Positions 1 to 5,510 of a stretch of DNA of 5,727 nt are shown piece by piece. The notes below the pieces were generated by a model that was not told the DNA's origin, did no database searches, and saw only the letters and a program-made list of their open reading frames with translations. The stretch spans positions 1-5,727 of the forward strand of contig JAITQV010000613.1 of assembly GCA_031288765.1 (NCBI GenBank), read 5' to 3'. Both the position numbers and the translations under genes were made by a program. The DNA is from Planctomycetaceae bacterium. Lineage in GTDB: Bacteria; Planctomycetota; Planctomycetia; Pirellulales; Thermoguttaceae. Each line of letters starts with the position of its first letter. Within the stretch, counting starts at the first letter, position 1.

Positions 1-2
1 TT

Positions 3-158
3 TCGGCTTTCGATTTGAATTTCATTGCCGGAAGATTGGTAAAATTTGGGGAAAAGGAATTAAGAAAATTACAGTCGCTTAATATACACTATTCGCAGAC
101 CAACGTCAATAAACCGGCAATTTTTGGGAAATTATCGGCTGCTGAGGTTGTTTTGTAA
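3..158 (+). CDS. C-terminal fragment of an unrecognised protein (5' end outside the window)
   Basis: The third forward frame is open from the window edge to a TAA at 156-158, giving 51 residues that begin SAFDLNFIAGRLVKFGEKEL and end KLSAAEVVL. The other two forward frames are closed early (TGA at 16-18 and TAA at 89-91). Composition is that of an ordinary soluble protein: mixed helix-forming residues, then a stretch with Asn, Pro and Gly, with no membrane segment and no low complexity. I do not recognise the family. The start lies upstream of the window. An open run of about 52 codons could arise by chance, so the call rests on length, sensible composition and lack of competition. No terminator hairpin follows the stop; only a run of A residues does. 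Confidence 0.5.
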   Translation, partial: SAFDLNFIAGRLVKFGEKELRKLQSLNIHYSQTNVNKPAIFGKLSAAEVVL

Positions 159-270
159 AAAAATCCGTTTGGAAATGAGGTTTGTCCGGCGTCATTACTC
201 AACAAAGGACTGAATAGATGCAGAACTTCAAGAAACAATTTCCGTGTAATCTTAATGTTTTCAGGATATT

Positions 271-564
271 ATGGAATGTTTTGTACCCGAGTACGGAATC
301 AGCGTTCTCGAGAACGGAGCACGCGTACTCGAGTACGGAAGCCGCGTACTCGAGAACATGAACCGCGTACCCGAGAACGAGGCACGCGTACTCGAGTACG
401 GAAGTCGCGTACCCGAGAACGAGACTCGCGTACTCGAGTACGGAAGCCGCGTACCCGAGAACGTGAACCGCGTACTCAAGTACGAAACCTCCATTCCTGA
501 GAATGAAATGAACAAAGAGATATTCCTTTCATTGTTTTTGTGGATATATTCGGGCATTTGTTGA
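271..564 (+). CDS. Possible heptad-repeat protein read through the 21-bp array (doubtful)
   Basis: An ATG at 271 opens a 97-codon frame that translates the array as 11 acidic heptads, mainly RVLEYGS alternating with RVPENxx. It then leaves the repeat and ends in a hydrophobic tail, IFLSLFLWIYSGIC. The only Shine-Dalgarno-like sequence (AGGA at 263-266) sits just 4 nt before the ATG, which is too close. A basic frame from 255 (81 codons) and a minus-strand frame from 557 (98 codons) cross the same DNA. None is clearly favoured, which argues that the frames are consequences of the repeat. I list this frame because it is the longest forward one and extends beyond the repeat. No function can be assigned. 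Confidence 0.15.
   Translation: MECFVPEYGISVLENGARVLEYGSRVLENMNRVPENEARVLEYGSRVPENETRVLEYGSRVPENVNRVLKYETSIPENEMNKEIFLSLFLWIYSGIC
280..510. repeat. 21-bp tandem repeat array, 11 units, with palindromic cores
   Basis: Eleven consecutive 21-bp units run without gaps; units 1, 2, 10 and 11 are the most diverged. Two unit types alternate. Type A has the core gtactcgagtac followed by ggaagc, and type B has cgagaac followed by a variable hexamer. The order is A B A B B A B A B A B, so much of the array is a 42-bp higher-order repeat. Perfect 12-bp palindromes lie at 304-315 (gttctcgagaac) and at 325-336, 388-399 and 430-441 (gtactcgagtac). Other units carry one- or two-base variants. The array is clearly richer in GC than its surroundings. 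Because 21 is a multiple of three and the unit has few stops, long reading frames exist on both strands and may be by-products. It could be a minisatellite, a protein-binding array or a repeat-protein gene. Confidence 0.93.
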
Positions 565-585
565 ACTATGGCACAATCAGATAGG

Positions 586-606
586 CAATCGCTCGCCGAG
601 CGATTG
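586..606. repeat. Near-perfect palindrome with 10-bp arms
   Basis: caatcgctcg at 586-595 and cgagcgattg at 597-606 are exact reverse complements separated by a single C. As RNA or single-stranded DNA this would fold as a GC-rich hairpin once the central bases form the loop. It is not followed directly by a T run (the T-rich stretch starts about 20 bases later), so a classic intrinsic terminator is not well supported. It lies in a gene-free region beside a second hairpin and may belong to a mobile palindromic element. Confidence 0.8.
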
Positions 607-655
607 CGTTGGTATCAGCCGATAAATTTTTGTTTTTGATTAGGAAATCAAGAGG

Positions 656-673
656 TCGGCGGCGTTTCGCCGA
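656..673. repeat. GC-rich hairpin
   Basis: tcggcg at 656-661 pairs with cgccga at 668-673. An alternative pairs cggcg (660-664) with cgccg (668-672) around a TTT loop. Together with the palindrome at 586-606, it lies between two imperfect inverted sequences, taggcaatc (582-590) and gatcgccta (676-684), which match at 8 of 9 positions when one is reverse-complemented. No poly-T tract follows. Confidence 0.6.
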
Positions 674-910
674 AAGATCGCCTACCTTTTGTTGGCAAAC
701 TTCCGTAGGTTGTGCTTTGCTTCATCTATGGTTAGGCACATCACACCCCTGGCGAGGTTAAGACTGAAAAATAATAACCCCGCCGCAATGTAAGAACAAA
801 AAATCTTTCACCCCTACCTTACCGGTTAAACGATTTTTCTACACCAATAAGTTTTTTTCCCACTGTTTTCACGGGAAATAACGGGAGATAAACGCCCAAA
901 AAAAGGCAAG

Positions 911-948
911 TTGATTAACGTTGTGCAGTTTATATAAGTTTATATAAT
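911..948 (+). promoter_or_regulatory. Candidate ribD promoter, predicting an almost absent 5' leader
   Basis: A perfect TATAAT lies at 943-948, with a weak -35 (TTGTGC, 921-926) 16 bp upstream. A second overlapping possibility is TTGATT (911-916), 16 bp, TATAAG (933-938). The first would place transcription initiation about 7 nt after the -10, on or next to the A of the ribD ATG at 955. The second would leave a leader of roughly 10 nt. Consistent with this, there is no Shine-Dalgarno sequence before the ATG. The AT-rich background makes chance -10 matches likely, so confidence is moderate. Confidence 0.4.
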
Positions 949-954
949 AGTTTT

Positions 955-2088
955 ATGGAAAATGATGAACAATTTATGCGGCGGGCGTTGGAACTTGCCA
1001 AACACGGTGAAGGATTTGTTGAACCGAACCCAATGGTCGGCTGTGTCCTCGCTAAAAACGGAAAAATTATCGGCGAAGGTTTTCATACCCAATTCGGTAA
1101 GGCTCATGCGGAAATTGAGGCTCTTCATGATGCGCGTGGTCGTTATGGAGACGATGCCGCCGCCGGATCAACTTGTTATGTAACTTTGGAACCGTGTTCG
1201 CATTACGGCAAAACCCCGCCTTGCACTTCCGCCCTTCAATCTTCGGGAATTAAGCGAATTGTTGTTGCCATGCGCGATCCCAATCCGATTGTCAACGGTT
1301 CGGGATTAAACATTCTCCGCAATGCCGGATTTGAAATTACGGAACACCTACTCGAAAAAGAAGCCCGATCCCTAAATGCTCCTTATTTAACGCTGTTGGA
1401 AAAACATCGTCCCTGGATTATTGCCAAATGGGCGATGACATTGGACGGGCGTTTGGCGTCGCGAACCGGAAACAGCCAATGGATTTCCGGCGAGGCATCA
1501 CGTAAGATTGTCCACCGTCTTCGTAGCCGCATGGACGCCATCATGGTCGGATCGCAAACGGCATTGCGGGATAATCCTGATTTAACGGTTCGGCTTGATG
1601 CGGTTGCGCCGCGAATTCCCATTCGGATTGTTCTCGATTCAAACGCCGCACTCACTCAGGAATACCGGTTGGTTCAAACCGCCCGCCAAATTCCGGTGTT
1701 GCTCGTTGTTAATGCGGACGTTCCGCCGAAACAAATCGAAATGTTGCAAAACGCCGGTTGTGAAATTTTCCCGATTCCGCCGGAAAATACCAAACACGAT
1801 TACCGGCGAAGAACCAAAATCCTCATGGAATATCTCGCCCAACGGAAAATCACCAACCTTTTTGTCGAAGGCGGCAAACAGTTGTTCGGAACACTGTTTG
1901 ACATGCAACTTATTGATGAAGTCCACGTTTTTATTGCACCGAAATTGATCGGCGGCGAATCGGCATATCCCGCTATCGGCGGAACCGGTTTGATCAAAAT
2001 GGAACAAGCATGGAAATTGGAATTGCCGGAGATTCGGGTTGTTGATGACGATGTTTACATTCATGGTCGGATACTCCATTTGTTATAA
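955..2088 (+). CDS. ribD: Bifunctional riboflavin biosynthesis protein RibD (deaminase + reductase)
   Basis: RibD carries out two consecutive cytosolic steps of riboflavin synthesis: zinc-dependent deamination of the pyrimidine made from GTP by GTP cyclohydrolase II, then NADPH-dependent reduction of the ribosyl side chain. The N-terminal deaminase domain (about residues 1-145) shows the N25-P26 motif, H51-A-E53 (zinc ligand and proton shuttle), P80-C81-S82-H83 and C90 as the other zinc ligands, and the DPNPxVxGxG block at 108-117. The reductase domain (about 152-375) shows K158, TLDGR at 162-166, TGNSQWIS at 171-178, VGSQTALRDNP at 198-208 and FVEGG at 303-307. At 377 residues it matches the usual 360-380, and every expected key residue is present, so it should be active. 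The ATG at 955 fits the family N-terminus; it has no Shine-Dalgarno and lies just behind a TATAAT box. No other rib gene is adjacent, and the spacers on both sides suggest a stand-alone transcript. Confidence 0.97.
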   Translation: MENDEQFMRRALELAKHGEGFVEPNPMVGCVLAKNGKIIGEGFHTQFGKAHAEIEALHDARGRYGDDAAAGSTCYVTLEPCSHYGKTPPCTSALQSSGIKRIVVAMRDPNPIVNGSGLNILRNAGFEITEHLLEKEARSLNAPYLTLLEKHRPWIIAKWAMTLDGRLASRTGNSQWISGEASRKIVHRLRSRMDAIMVGSQTALRDNPDLTVRLDAVAPRIPIRIVLDSNAALTQEYRLVQTARQIPVLLVVNADVPPKQIEMLQNAGCEIFPIPPENTKHDYRRRTKILMEYLAQRKITNLFVEGGKQLFGTLFDMQLIDEVHVFIAPKLIGGESAYPAIGGTGLIKMEQAWKLELPEIRVVDDDVYIHGRILHLL

Positions 2089-2501
2089 ACCCAAAGTATC
2101 TACACATTTTTTTGAATAGTTGTTGCCTAATCTTTAGAATTTTTTATGGTATGGTAGTATGACATTAAATATTTCATCCTGATCAGTACAAAATAATTCA
2201 AATAGAATCTGATACATGTTAGTATTATTAAATTAAAAACCAAAACTACACGCAAATGAGACCATAATAGTTACAGCAGTAGTAAATGCGGCTGTGACAG
2301 CATACATTATTAATTTATTGAAATTGTTTTGAAATTCAACACCCCCCCTTTTGACTTTCGGTTTTGTTTCGTTTAAACTTTAAATCCAATTCCATTGCGA
2401 TATGTGTTTATTTACCGTGTTGTGTTGCGGCAGGCGAATCGTAATGATTTTAGAAAAACCTTATTTCAACCTGATTTTTCCGAACAAAACAACCTTAGCA
2501 G
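2089..2501. other. AT-rich intergenic spacer without a recognisable gene
   Basis: No frame here has both a start codon and protein-like composition. One start-less open stretch (2237-2329, stop TGA at 2330-2332) would read as a hydrophobic tail, IIVTAVVNAAVTAYIINLL, possibly a gene remnant. There is a run of seven C at 2342-2348. No terminator hairpin follows ribD; the T run at 2106-2112 lacks a stem. A weak promoter-like pair is listed separately. Confidence 0.45.
2351..2379 (+). promoter_or_regulatory. Weak sigma-70-like promoter candidate upstream of the 801-residue protein gene
   Basis: TTGACT (2351-2356, five of six consensus positions) is followed after 17 bp by TAAACT (2374-2379, four of six). 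It faces the gene starting at 2622 and would give a leader of about 235 nt containing both heptamer arrays. In DNA this AT-rich, such matches are common, so this is only a candidate. A second possibility, TTGCAA at 2567-2572, would put its -10 inside the heptamer array, which repeatedly contains TATTAA-like hexamers. Confidence 0.2.
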
Positions 2502-2522
2502 CTAATAGTTTATAGTTAATAG
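2502..2522 (-). repeat. Three 7-bp repeats, inverted relative to the downstream array
   Basis: The bases read ctaatag, tttatag, ttaatag: three heptamers that are reverse-complement variants of CTATTAA. Their last 11 bases (2512-2522) are an exact reverse complement of 2581-2591 in the second array. Over the full 21 bases the match is 17 of 21, or 19 of 21 if G-U pairs are allowed in RNA. Confidence 0.75.
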
Positions 2523-2573
2523 CGGAGAATGCAAACGGATTCAATACGTTTCGGTAAATAAAATACTTGCAAA

Positions 2574-2615
2574 TTATTCACTATTAACTATTAGTTATTA
2601 ACTACTAACTATCAA
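2574..2615 (+). repeat. Six 7-bp tandem repeats ending 6 nt before a start codon
   Basis: The bases read ttattca, ctattaa, ctattag, ttattaa, ctactaa, ctatcaa: six successive variants of CTATTAA. The array occupies the position where a ribosome binding site would be expected for the gene starting at 2622, and no Shine-Dalgarno sequence is present. Together with the inverted array at 2502-2522 it could form a long AU-rich stem around a 58-nt loop. Short heptamer tandem repeats are known from other bacteria, notably cyanobacteria, but I cannot link this one to a named family. Confidence 0.8.
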
Positions 2616-2621
2616 TTACCG

Positions 2622-5027
2622 ATGAGATTTTTTGTTTTATTATTTATATTTGTATTGATTTTTGCTGCGTCACCGCTTTTTGCTGCGAAAATTGTTCTGA
2701 AAGACGGACGCACTCTGGAAGGAAAACATACAACCCTTACCAGAGTGGACGAAAAAGCGGAAGATGCCGGAAAAATAAAAGCCAAATTGATTGTGGTTGT
2801 GGATGACGGTTTGCGTTATATTTTTGTCCCGAAATACAATATCAGCCATCTTCCCGAAGAAACAACGGAAATTCCCGAAACATTCCGAACCCGACTCAAG
2901 TATTCTCAGGAAGGTTTGAATCTTCATGTTCTCGGCGAATTTGATAACAGTACACGATTTGATTCTTTCGGCAGGCGGTTGCTTCAGGTCAGGCATTACG
3001 GCGGAGTGGAACTGTTCTCGCAGGCAGTTACGGAATTAACGCCGCAATATATCCGTGTCCGCGGTATTCATTTCAATAATCAGCCGTTGGTCTGGGATAT
3101 GCGGCTCGCAACAAACGCCTTGCCCCGCGAACAACTCACTCCAATTCTCATGAATCAAATTGATCCGAAAAATCTTGAAGACCGTATTCGGCTTGTCCGG
3201 TTTTATATTCAGGGAAAACTTTTTGAAGATGCCGCCGAAGAACTGTACGGAATTTTGGACGATTGGAAAAATGATCCCGAAGTAAAACAACGTCTTTCGC
3301 CGGTGTTTCGGATGATTCGGCAACAACAATACCAACGCCGTATTGATGAATTGGAACTCCGTTGGAAATCCGGTCAATGCCTTTTCGTACATCAAATCCT
3401 GCAAACACTCGAAAAAGATGAAAATTTGCCGGAACAATTATTTATGTCCGTGCGGCGTATGTTGCAACGTTATGACGATTTTGAGAAAAAACGGGATGAT
3501 ACGGTTAACACATTAAAATCATTGTACGAAAAATTACCGGCAGACGAAAAAAATGATAAAATTCCGCCGGTTCTTGATGAAATCGCCGCCGGATTGAGTT
3601 TCAACACGATTGACCGTCTTGCGGCATTTCATCTTTATATTCAGAGTAAAGAACTTTCCGATGCGGAAAAGTTAGCGGTTGGAATAACCGGCTGGTTTGC
3701 CGGATCAAACGCCGATAACCGCCGTTTGGCTGTTGCCGCCGCATTTCCCGAAACACGGCGTTTGATTATCGAATACCTGCAAAGTATGAACAATGATCTG
3801 CAACGAAAAACAATTTTGGAACAACTCAAAACATTGGAATCCGCCCGTCCCGATCTTATTGCACGAATTCTCGCTCACATTAAACCGCCGAAGGAGGAGT
3901 TGCCGCCGGCGAATGAAGAACGTCCCGGCTTTTATTCTTTTGAGATTGATAATCCGATTCGTGAAACAGTTGAAAAAATCCGTTACGTTGTCCAGTTGCC
4001 GCCGGAATACGATCCGAACCGGCGTTATCCTGTTATTGTTACGCTGAACGGCGCCGTCCAAACACCGGAGATGATGCTTGATTGGTGGGCGGGTTCTTGG
4101 CGCGGCAAGGAGCGTTACGGTCACGCAACACGCAACGGGTTTATTGTTGTTGCGCCTGATTGGAATCCGCCTGAAATGAAACAACTTGATTACGATTTTT
4201 CCGCGTTGGCGCATGCTTCGGTTCTTTATTCGCTCAAAGATGTTTTTCGCCGGTTTAATATTGATACGGATCGGGTGTTTCTTTCCGGTCACGGAATTGG
4301 CGGCACTGCGGCGTGGGATATTGCGTTGGCTCATCCCGACCTTTGGGCGGGGGCAATTCCCTTCAACGCAATTGCTTCGAAATATATCAATGCTTATCGG
4401 GATAATGTACGATATGTTCCGTTGTACTTTGTCTGGGGCGAACTGGAAGGAATCAACAATCAATCAAAATGGGCAATCAATGCTCCTTTTTTGAATCGGA
4501 ATCTTGCGGTGCAACACCATGTTCCCGATATAACAGCAGTTCGTTATATCGGGCGCGGAGTGGAAGGATTTTCGGACGAAATTCTGCATCTTTTTGAGTG
4601 GATGAAATTACGGCAACGGAATTTCACGCCGATGGAGTTTGAAGTAAACACAATGCGATCTTGGGATTCGTTTTTCTGGTGGGTTGAAATGAATAATCTT
4701 GATAAAGACAAACCCGATTATGTTACAGACCCGTTGTATTGGCAGGAAAAAGAATCTCAGAAAAATATTATTTCCGTCCGGTCGAAATTGCTCAAAGCGA
4801 GTAATAGTGTTCAGATTGATATTGCGCCGAAAATTCCCAATGTTCAGATTTTTCTAACGCCGGAGATGATTGATTTCAACAGCAAGACGGCAATTCGTGT
4901 GGGTTCTAAAAATTTTCAACCTCAAAACGGTTTTGTGGAGCCGGATGTTGGGGTTATATTGGAGGATGCCCGAACGCGAAGTGATCGTTTGCATCCTTTT
5001 TGGGCAATTCTGAACGGTCAACGATAG
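2622..5027 (+). CDS. Exported multi-domain protein with an alpha/beta-hydrolase domain lacking the catalytic triad
   Basis: An 801-residue protein. Residues 1-21 form a signal peptide (MRFF, a hydrophobic core to about F14, then AASPLFA before AAK), so it is secreted or periplasmic. Residues 22-165 are beta-rich and open with KIVLKDGRTLEGK. Residues 170-430 are charged, probably helical and possibly TPR-like. An alpha/beta-hydrolase domain of the prolyl-oligopeptidase/esterase type spans about 434-662, with PVIVTLNG (470-477) as the strand before the oxyanion loop and the nucleophile elbow SGHGIGG at 555-561. In that elbow the expected Ser is Gly558. The acid-loop equivalent is GELEG (606-610) with Glu instead of Asp, and the His region reads GRGVEGF (644-650) with Val647. 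Residues 665-801 form a C-terminal beta region ending in LEDARTRSDR. The ATG at 2622 is chosen because the signal peptide begins there; no Shine-Dalgarno is present. A role in binding or as an inactive hydrolase is inference. Confidence 0.88.
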   Translation: MRFFVLLFIFVLIFAASPLFAAKIVLKDGRTLEGKHTTLTRVDEKAEDAGKIKAKLIVVVDDGLRYIFVPKYNISHLPEETTEIPETFRTRLKYSQEGLNLHVLGEFDNSTRFDSFGRRLLQVRHYGGVELFSQAVTELTPQYIRVRGIHFNNQPLVWDMRLATNALPREQLTPILMNQIDPKNLEDRIRLVRFYIQGKLFEDAAEELYGILDDWKNDPEVKQRLSPVFRMIRQQQYQRRIDELELRWKSGQCLFVHQILQTLEKDENLPEQLFMSVRRMLQRYDDFEKKRDDTVNTLKSLYEKLPADEKNDKIPPVLDEIAAGLSFNTIDRLAAFHLYIQSKELSDAEKLAVGITGWFAGSNADNRRLAVAAAFPETRRLIIEYLQSMNNDLQRKTILEQLKTLESARPDLIARILAHIKPPKEELPPANEERPGFYSFEIDNPIRETVEKIRYVVQLPPEYDPNRRYPVIVTLNGAVQTPEMMLDWWAGSWRGKERYGHATRNGFIVVAPDWNPPEMKQLDYDFSALAHASVLYSLKDVFRRFNIDTDRVFLSGHGIGGTAAWDIALAHPDLWAGAIPFNAIASKYINAYRDNVRYVPLYFVWGELEGINNQSKWAINAPFLNRNLAVQHHVPDITAVRYIGRGVEGFSDEILHLFEWMKLRQRNFTPMEFEVNTMRSWDSFFWWVEMNNLDKDKPDYVTDPLYWQEKESQKNIISVRSKLLKASNSVQIDIAPKIPNVQIFLTPEMIDFNSKTAIRVGSKNFQPQNGFVEPDVGVILEDARTRSDRLHPFWAILNGQR

Positions 5028-5050
5028 TTGATAATAACAATTCACAAGGT

Positions 5051-5408
5051 AGGCAATTGTGAGGATATTTTGGAGTTTTTCGATGTCGGTGATGGAAAGT
5101 CCGGTTATTTCGGCGATAGTTGCGTAATCAAAACTACGTTGTTTGAGATTCGGGCAACTTCGGCTTGCTGTCTGGCTTTGCCGAGTTCTATCCCTTTTTC
5201 TATTCCTTCCTTCAAACCTGCGGCTTCGCCTTCAATACGTGCTGTTTCGATAACATTTTGGTTACCGTGGTGCACTTTGAGGTTACTCTGATAGGCTGCC
5301 TGAATATTTCAAATATTCGGCACTCTTAAACGCTTTTTCAAAAACCGGTTCATGCAAAATTGCCCGAATATCGTCAAACGATTCCAAATTTTTCAAAAAA
5401 TATAACCA
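5051..5408 (-). pseudogene. Truncated, frameshifted Rpn-family nuclease (PD-(D/E)XK 'putative transposase')
   Basis: Reading the minus strand gives three segments that join into the C-terminal half of an Rpn-type protein. Segment 1 (5408-5283) reads WLYFLKNLESFDDIRAILHE, then PVFEKAFKSAEYLKYS, and hits TAA at 5285-5283. Segment 2 (about 5299-5105), in another frame, reads AAYQSNLKVHHGNQNVIETA, then the Glu/Gly-rich GLKEGIEKGIELGKARQQAE. Segment 3 (from 5150) reads NLKQRSFDYATIAEITGLSI, TDIEKLQNIL. The second break is explained by loss of one A between GCCCG and AATCTC. Rpn proteins promote recombination in E. coli and usually run to about 300 residues; here the nuclease core is absent, so no product should work. 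Segment 3 has no stop at the usual place and stays open, antisense, into the 3' end of the neighbouring gene as far as 4854. The upstream break coincides with a 23-bp direct repeat. Confidence 0.85.
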
Positions 5409-5430
5409 TTAGACCTTTTTGCTAACTTAC
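5408..5430. repeat. Direct repeat copy 1 (23 bp)
   Basis: The bases run from attagacc to gctaacttac and match 5488-5510 at 22 of 23 positions; the single difference is T versus C at the middle (5420 versus 5500). The Rpn homology on the minus strand ends at 5408, the first base of this copy. Confidence 0.9.
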
Positions 5431-5466
5431 CAATATGGTATCTATTCAGTCCGCTATCCCGAAAAT

Positions 5467-5481
5467 AGGGCTGAAAGCCCT
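5467..5481. repeat. Small hairpin between the direct repeats
   Basis: agggct (5467-5472) and agccct (5476-5481) are perfect complements around a GAA loop. No T run follows on either strand, so it is not an obvious terminator. Its position between the two direct repeats suggests it is part of a short interspersed element. Confidence 0.7.
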
Positions 5482-5487
5482 CAATAT

Positions 5488-5510
5488 ATTAGACCTTTTC
5501 GCTAACTTAC
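5488..5510. repeat. Direct repeat copy 2 (23 bp)
   Basis: This is the second copy of the repeat at 5408-5430, offset by 80 bp. The 57 bp between copies include the hairpin at 5467-5481. Sequence outside the 23 bp does not match between copies, apart from short AT-rich similarity, so this is not a simple 80-bp duplication. Confidence 0.9.

Larger units (their letters stand above)
565..920. other. Gene-free spacer upstream of ribD with repeat-like debris
   Basis: No frame here shows protein-like composition on either strand. The first part (581-685) holds the two hairpins listed separately. Bases 701-760 have the look of a degraded interspersed non-coding repeat: ccgtagg at 703-709 is followed by an imperfect complement, atctatgg, at 724-731, and then by C-rich and G-rich stretches. 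Similar short dyads scattered between genes are known from several bacterial phyla, but I am recalling the general type, not a specific match. Bases 770-920 are AT-rich with T and A runs and show nothing I can name. No FMN riboswitch-like conserved blocks are visible before ribD. Confidence 0.5.

Noticed and set aside
207..219. 13-bp match (ggactgaatagat) between 207-219 and the reverse complement of the region near 5439-5451
   Set aside because: With roughly 16 million possible pairings per orientation in a window this size, one 13-bp match is expected by chance about as often as not, and the similarity does not extend.
280..510. CRISPR array
   Set aside because: The units are contiguous with no unique spacers, are only 21 bp long, and no cas gene is present.
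586..640. Intrinsic terminator from the 586-606 palindrome plus the downstream T-rich stretch
   Set aside because: The T-rich run starts about 20 nt after the stem, too far for a standard intrinsic terminator, and no gene ends just upstream.
3705..4463. 252-codon minus-strand frame inside the hydrolase gene
   Set aside because: It lies wholly within a well-supported + strand gene, has a shadow-like composition (Arg/Asn/Ile rich) and no family features.
5018..5060. Terminator after the 801-residue gene
   Set aside because: Only a 5-bp stem (tcaac/gttga, 5018-5031, over the stop codon) and a 6-bp AT stem with a 12-nt loop (acaatt/aattgt, 5037-5060) are present, and neither is followed by a T run.
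5028..5291. Forward 87-codon reading frame after the large gene
   Set aside because: It is the antisense shadow of the Rpn remnant: the minus strand gives clear family sequence here, while the forward translation is rich in Cys, Ser and Pro with no domain character.
5408..5510. Minimal CRISPR from the two 23-bp repeats
   Set aside because: There are only two copies with a 57-bp interval containing a hairpin, which does not fit spacer lengths, and no cas genes are present.
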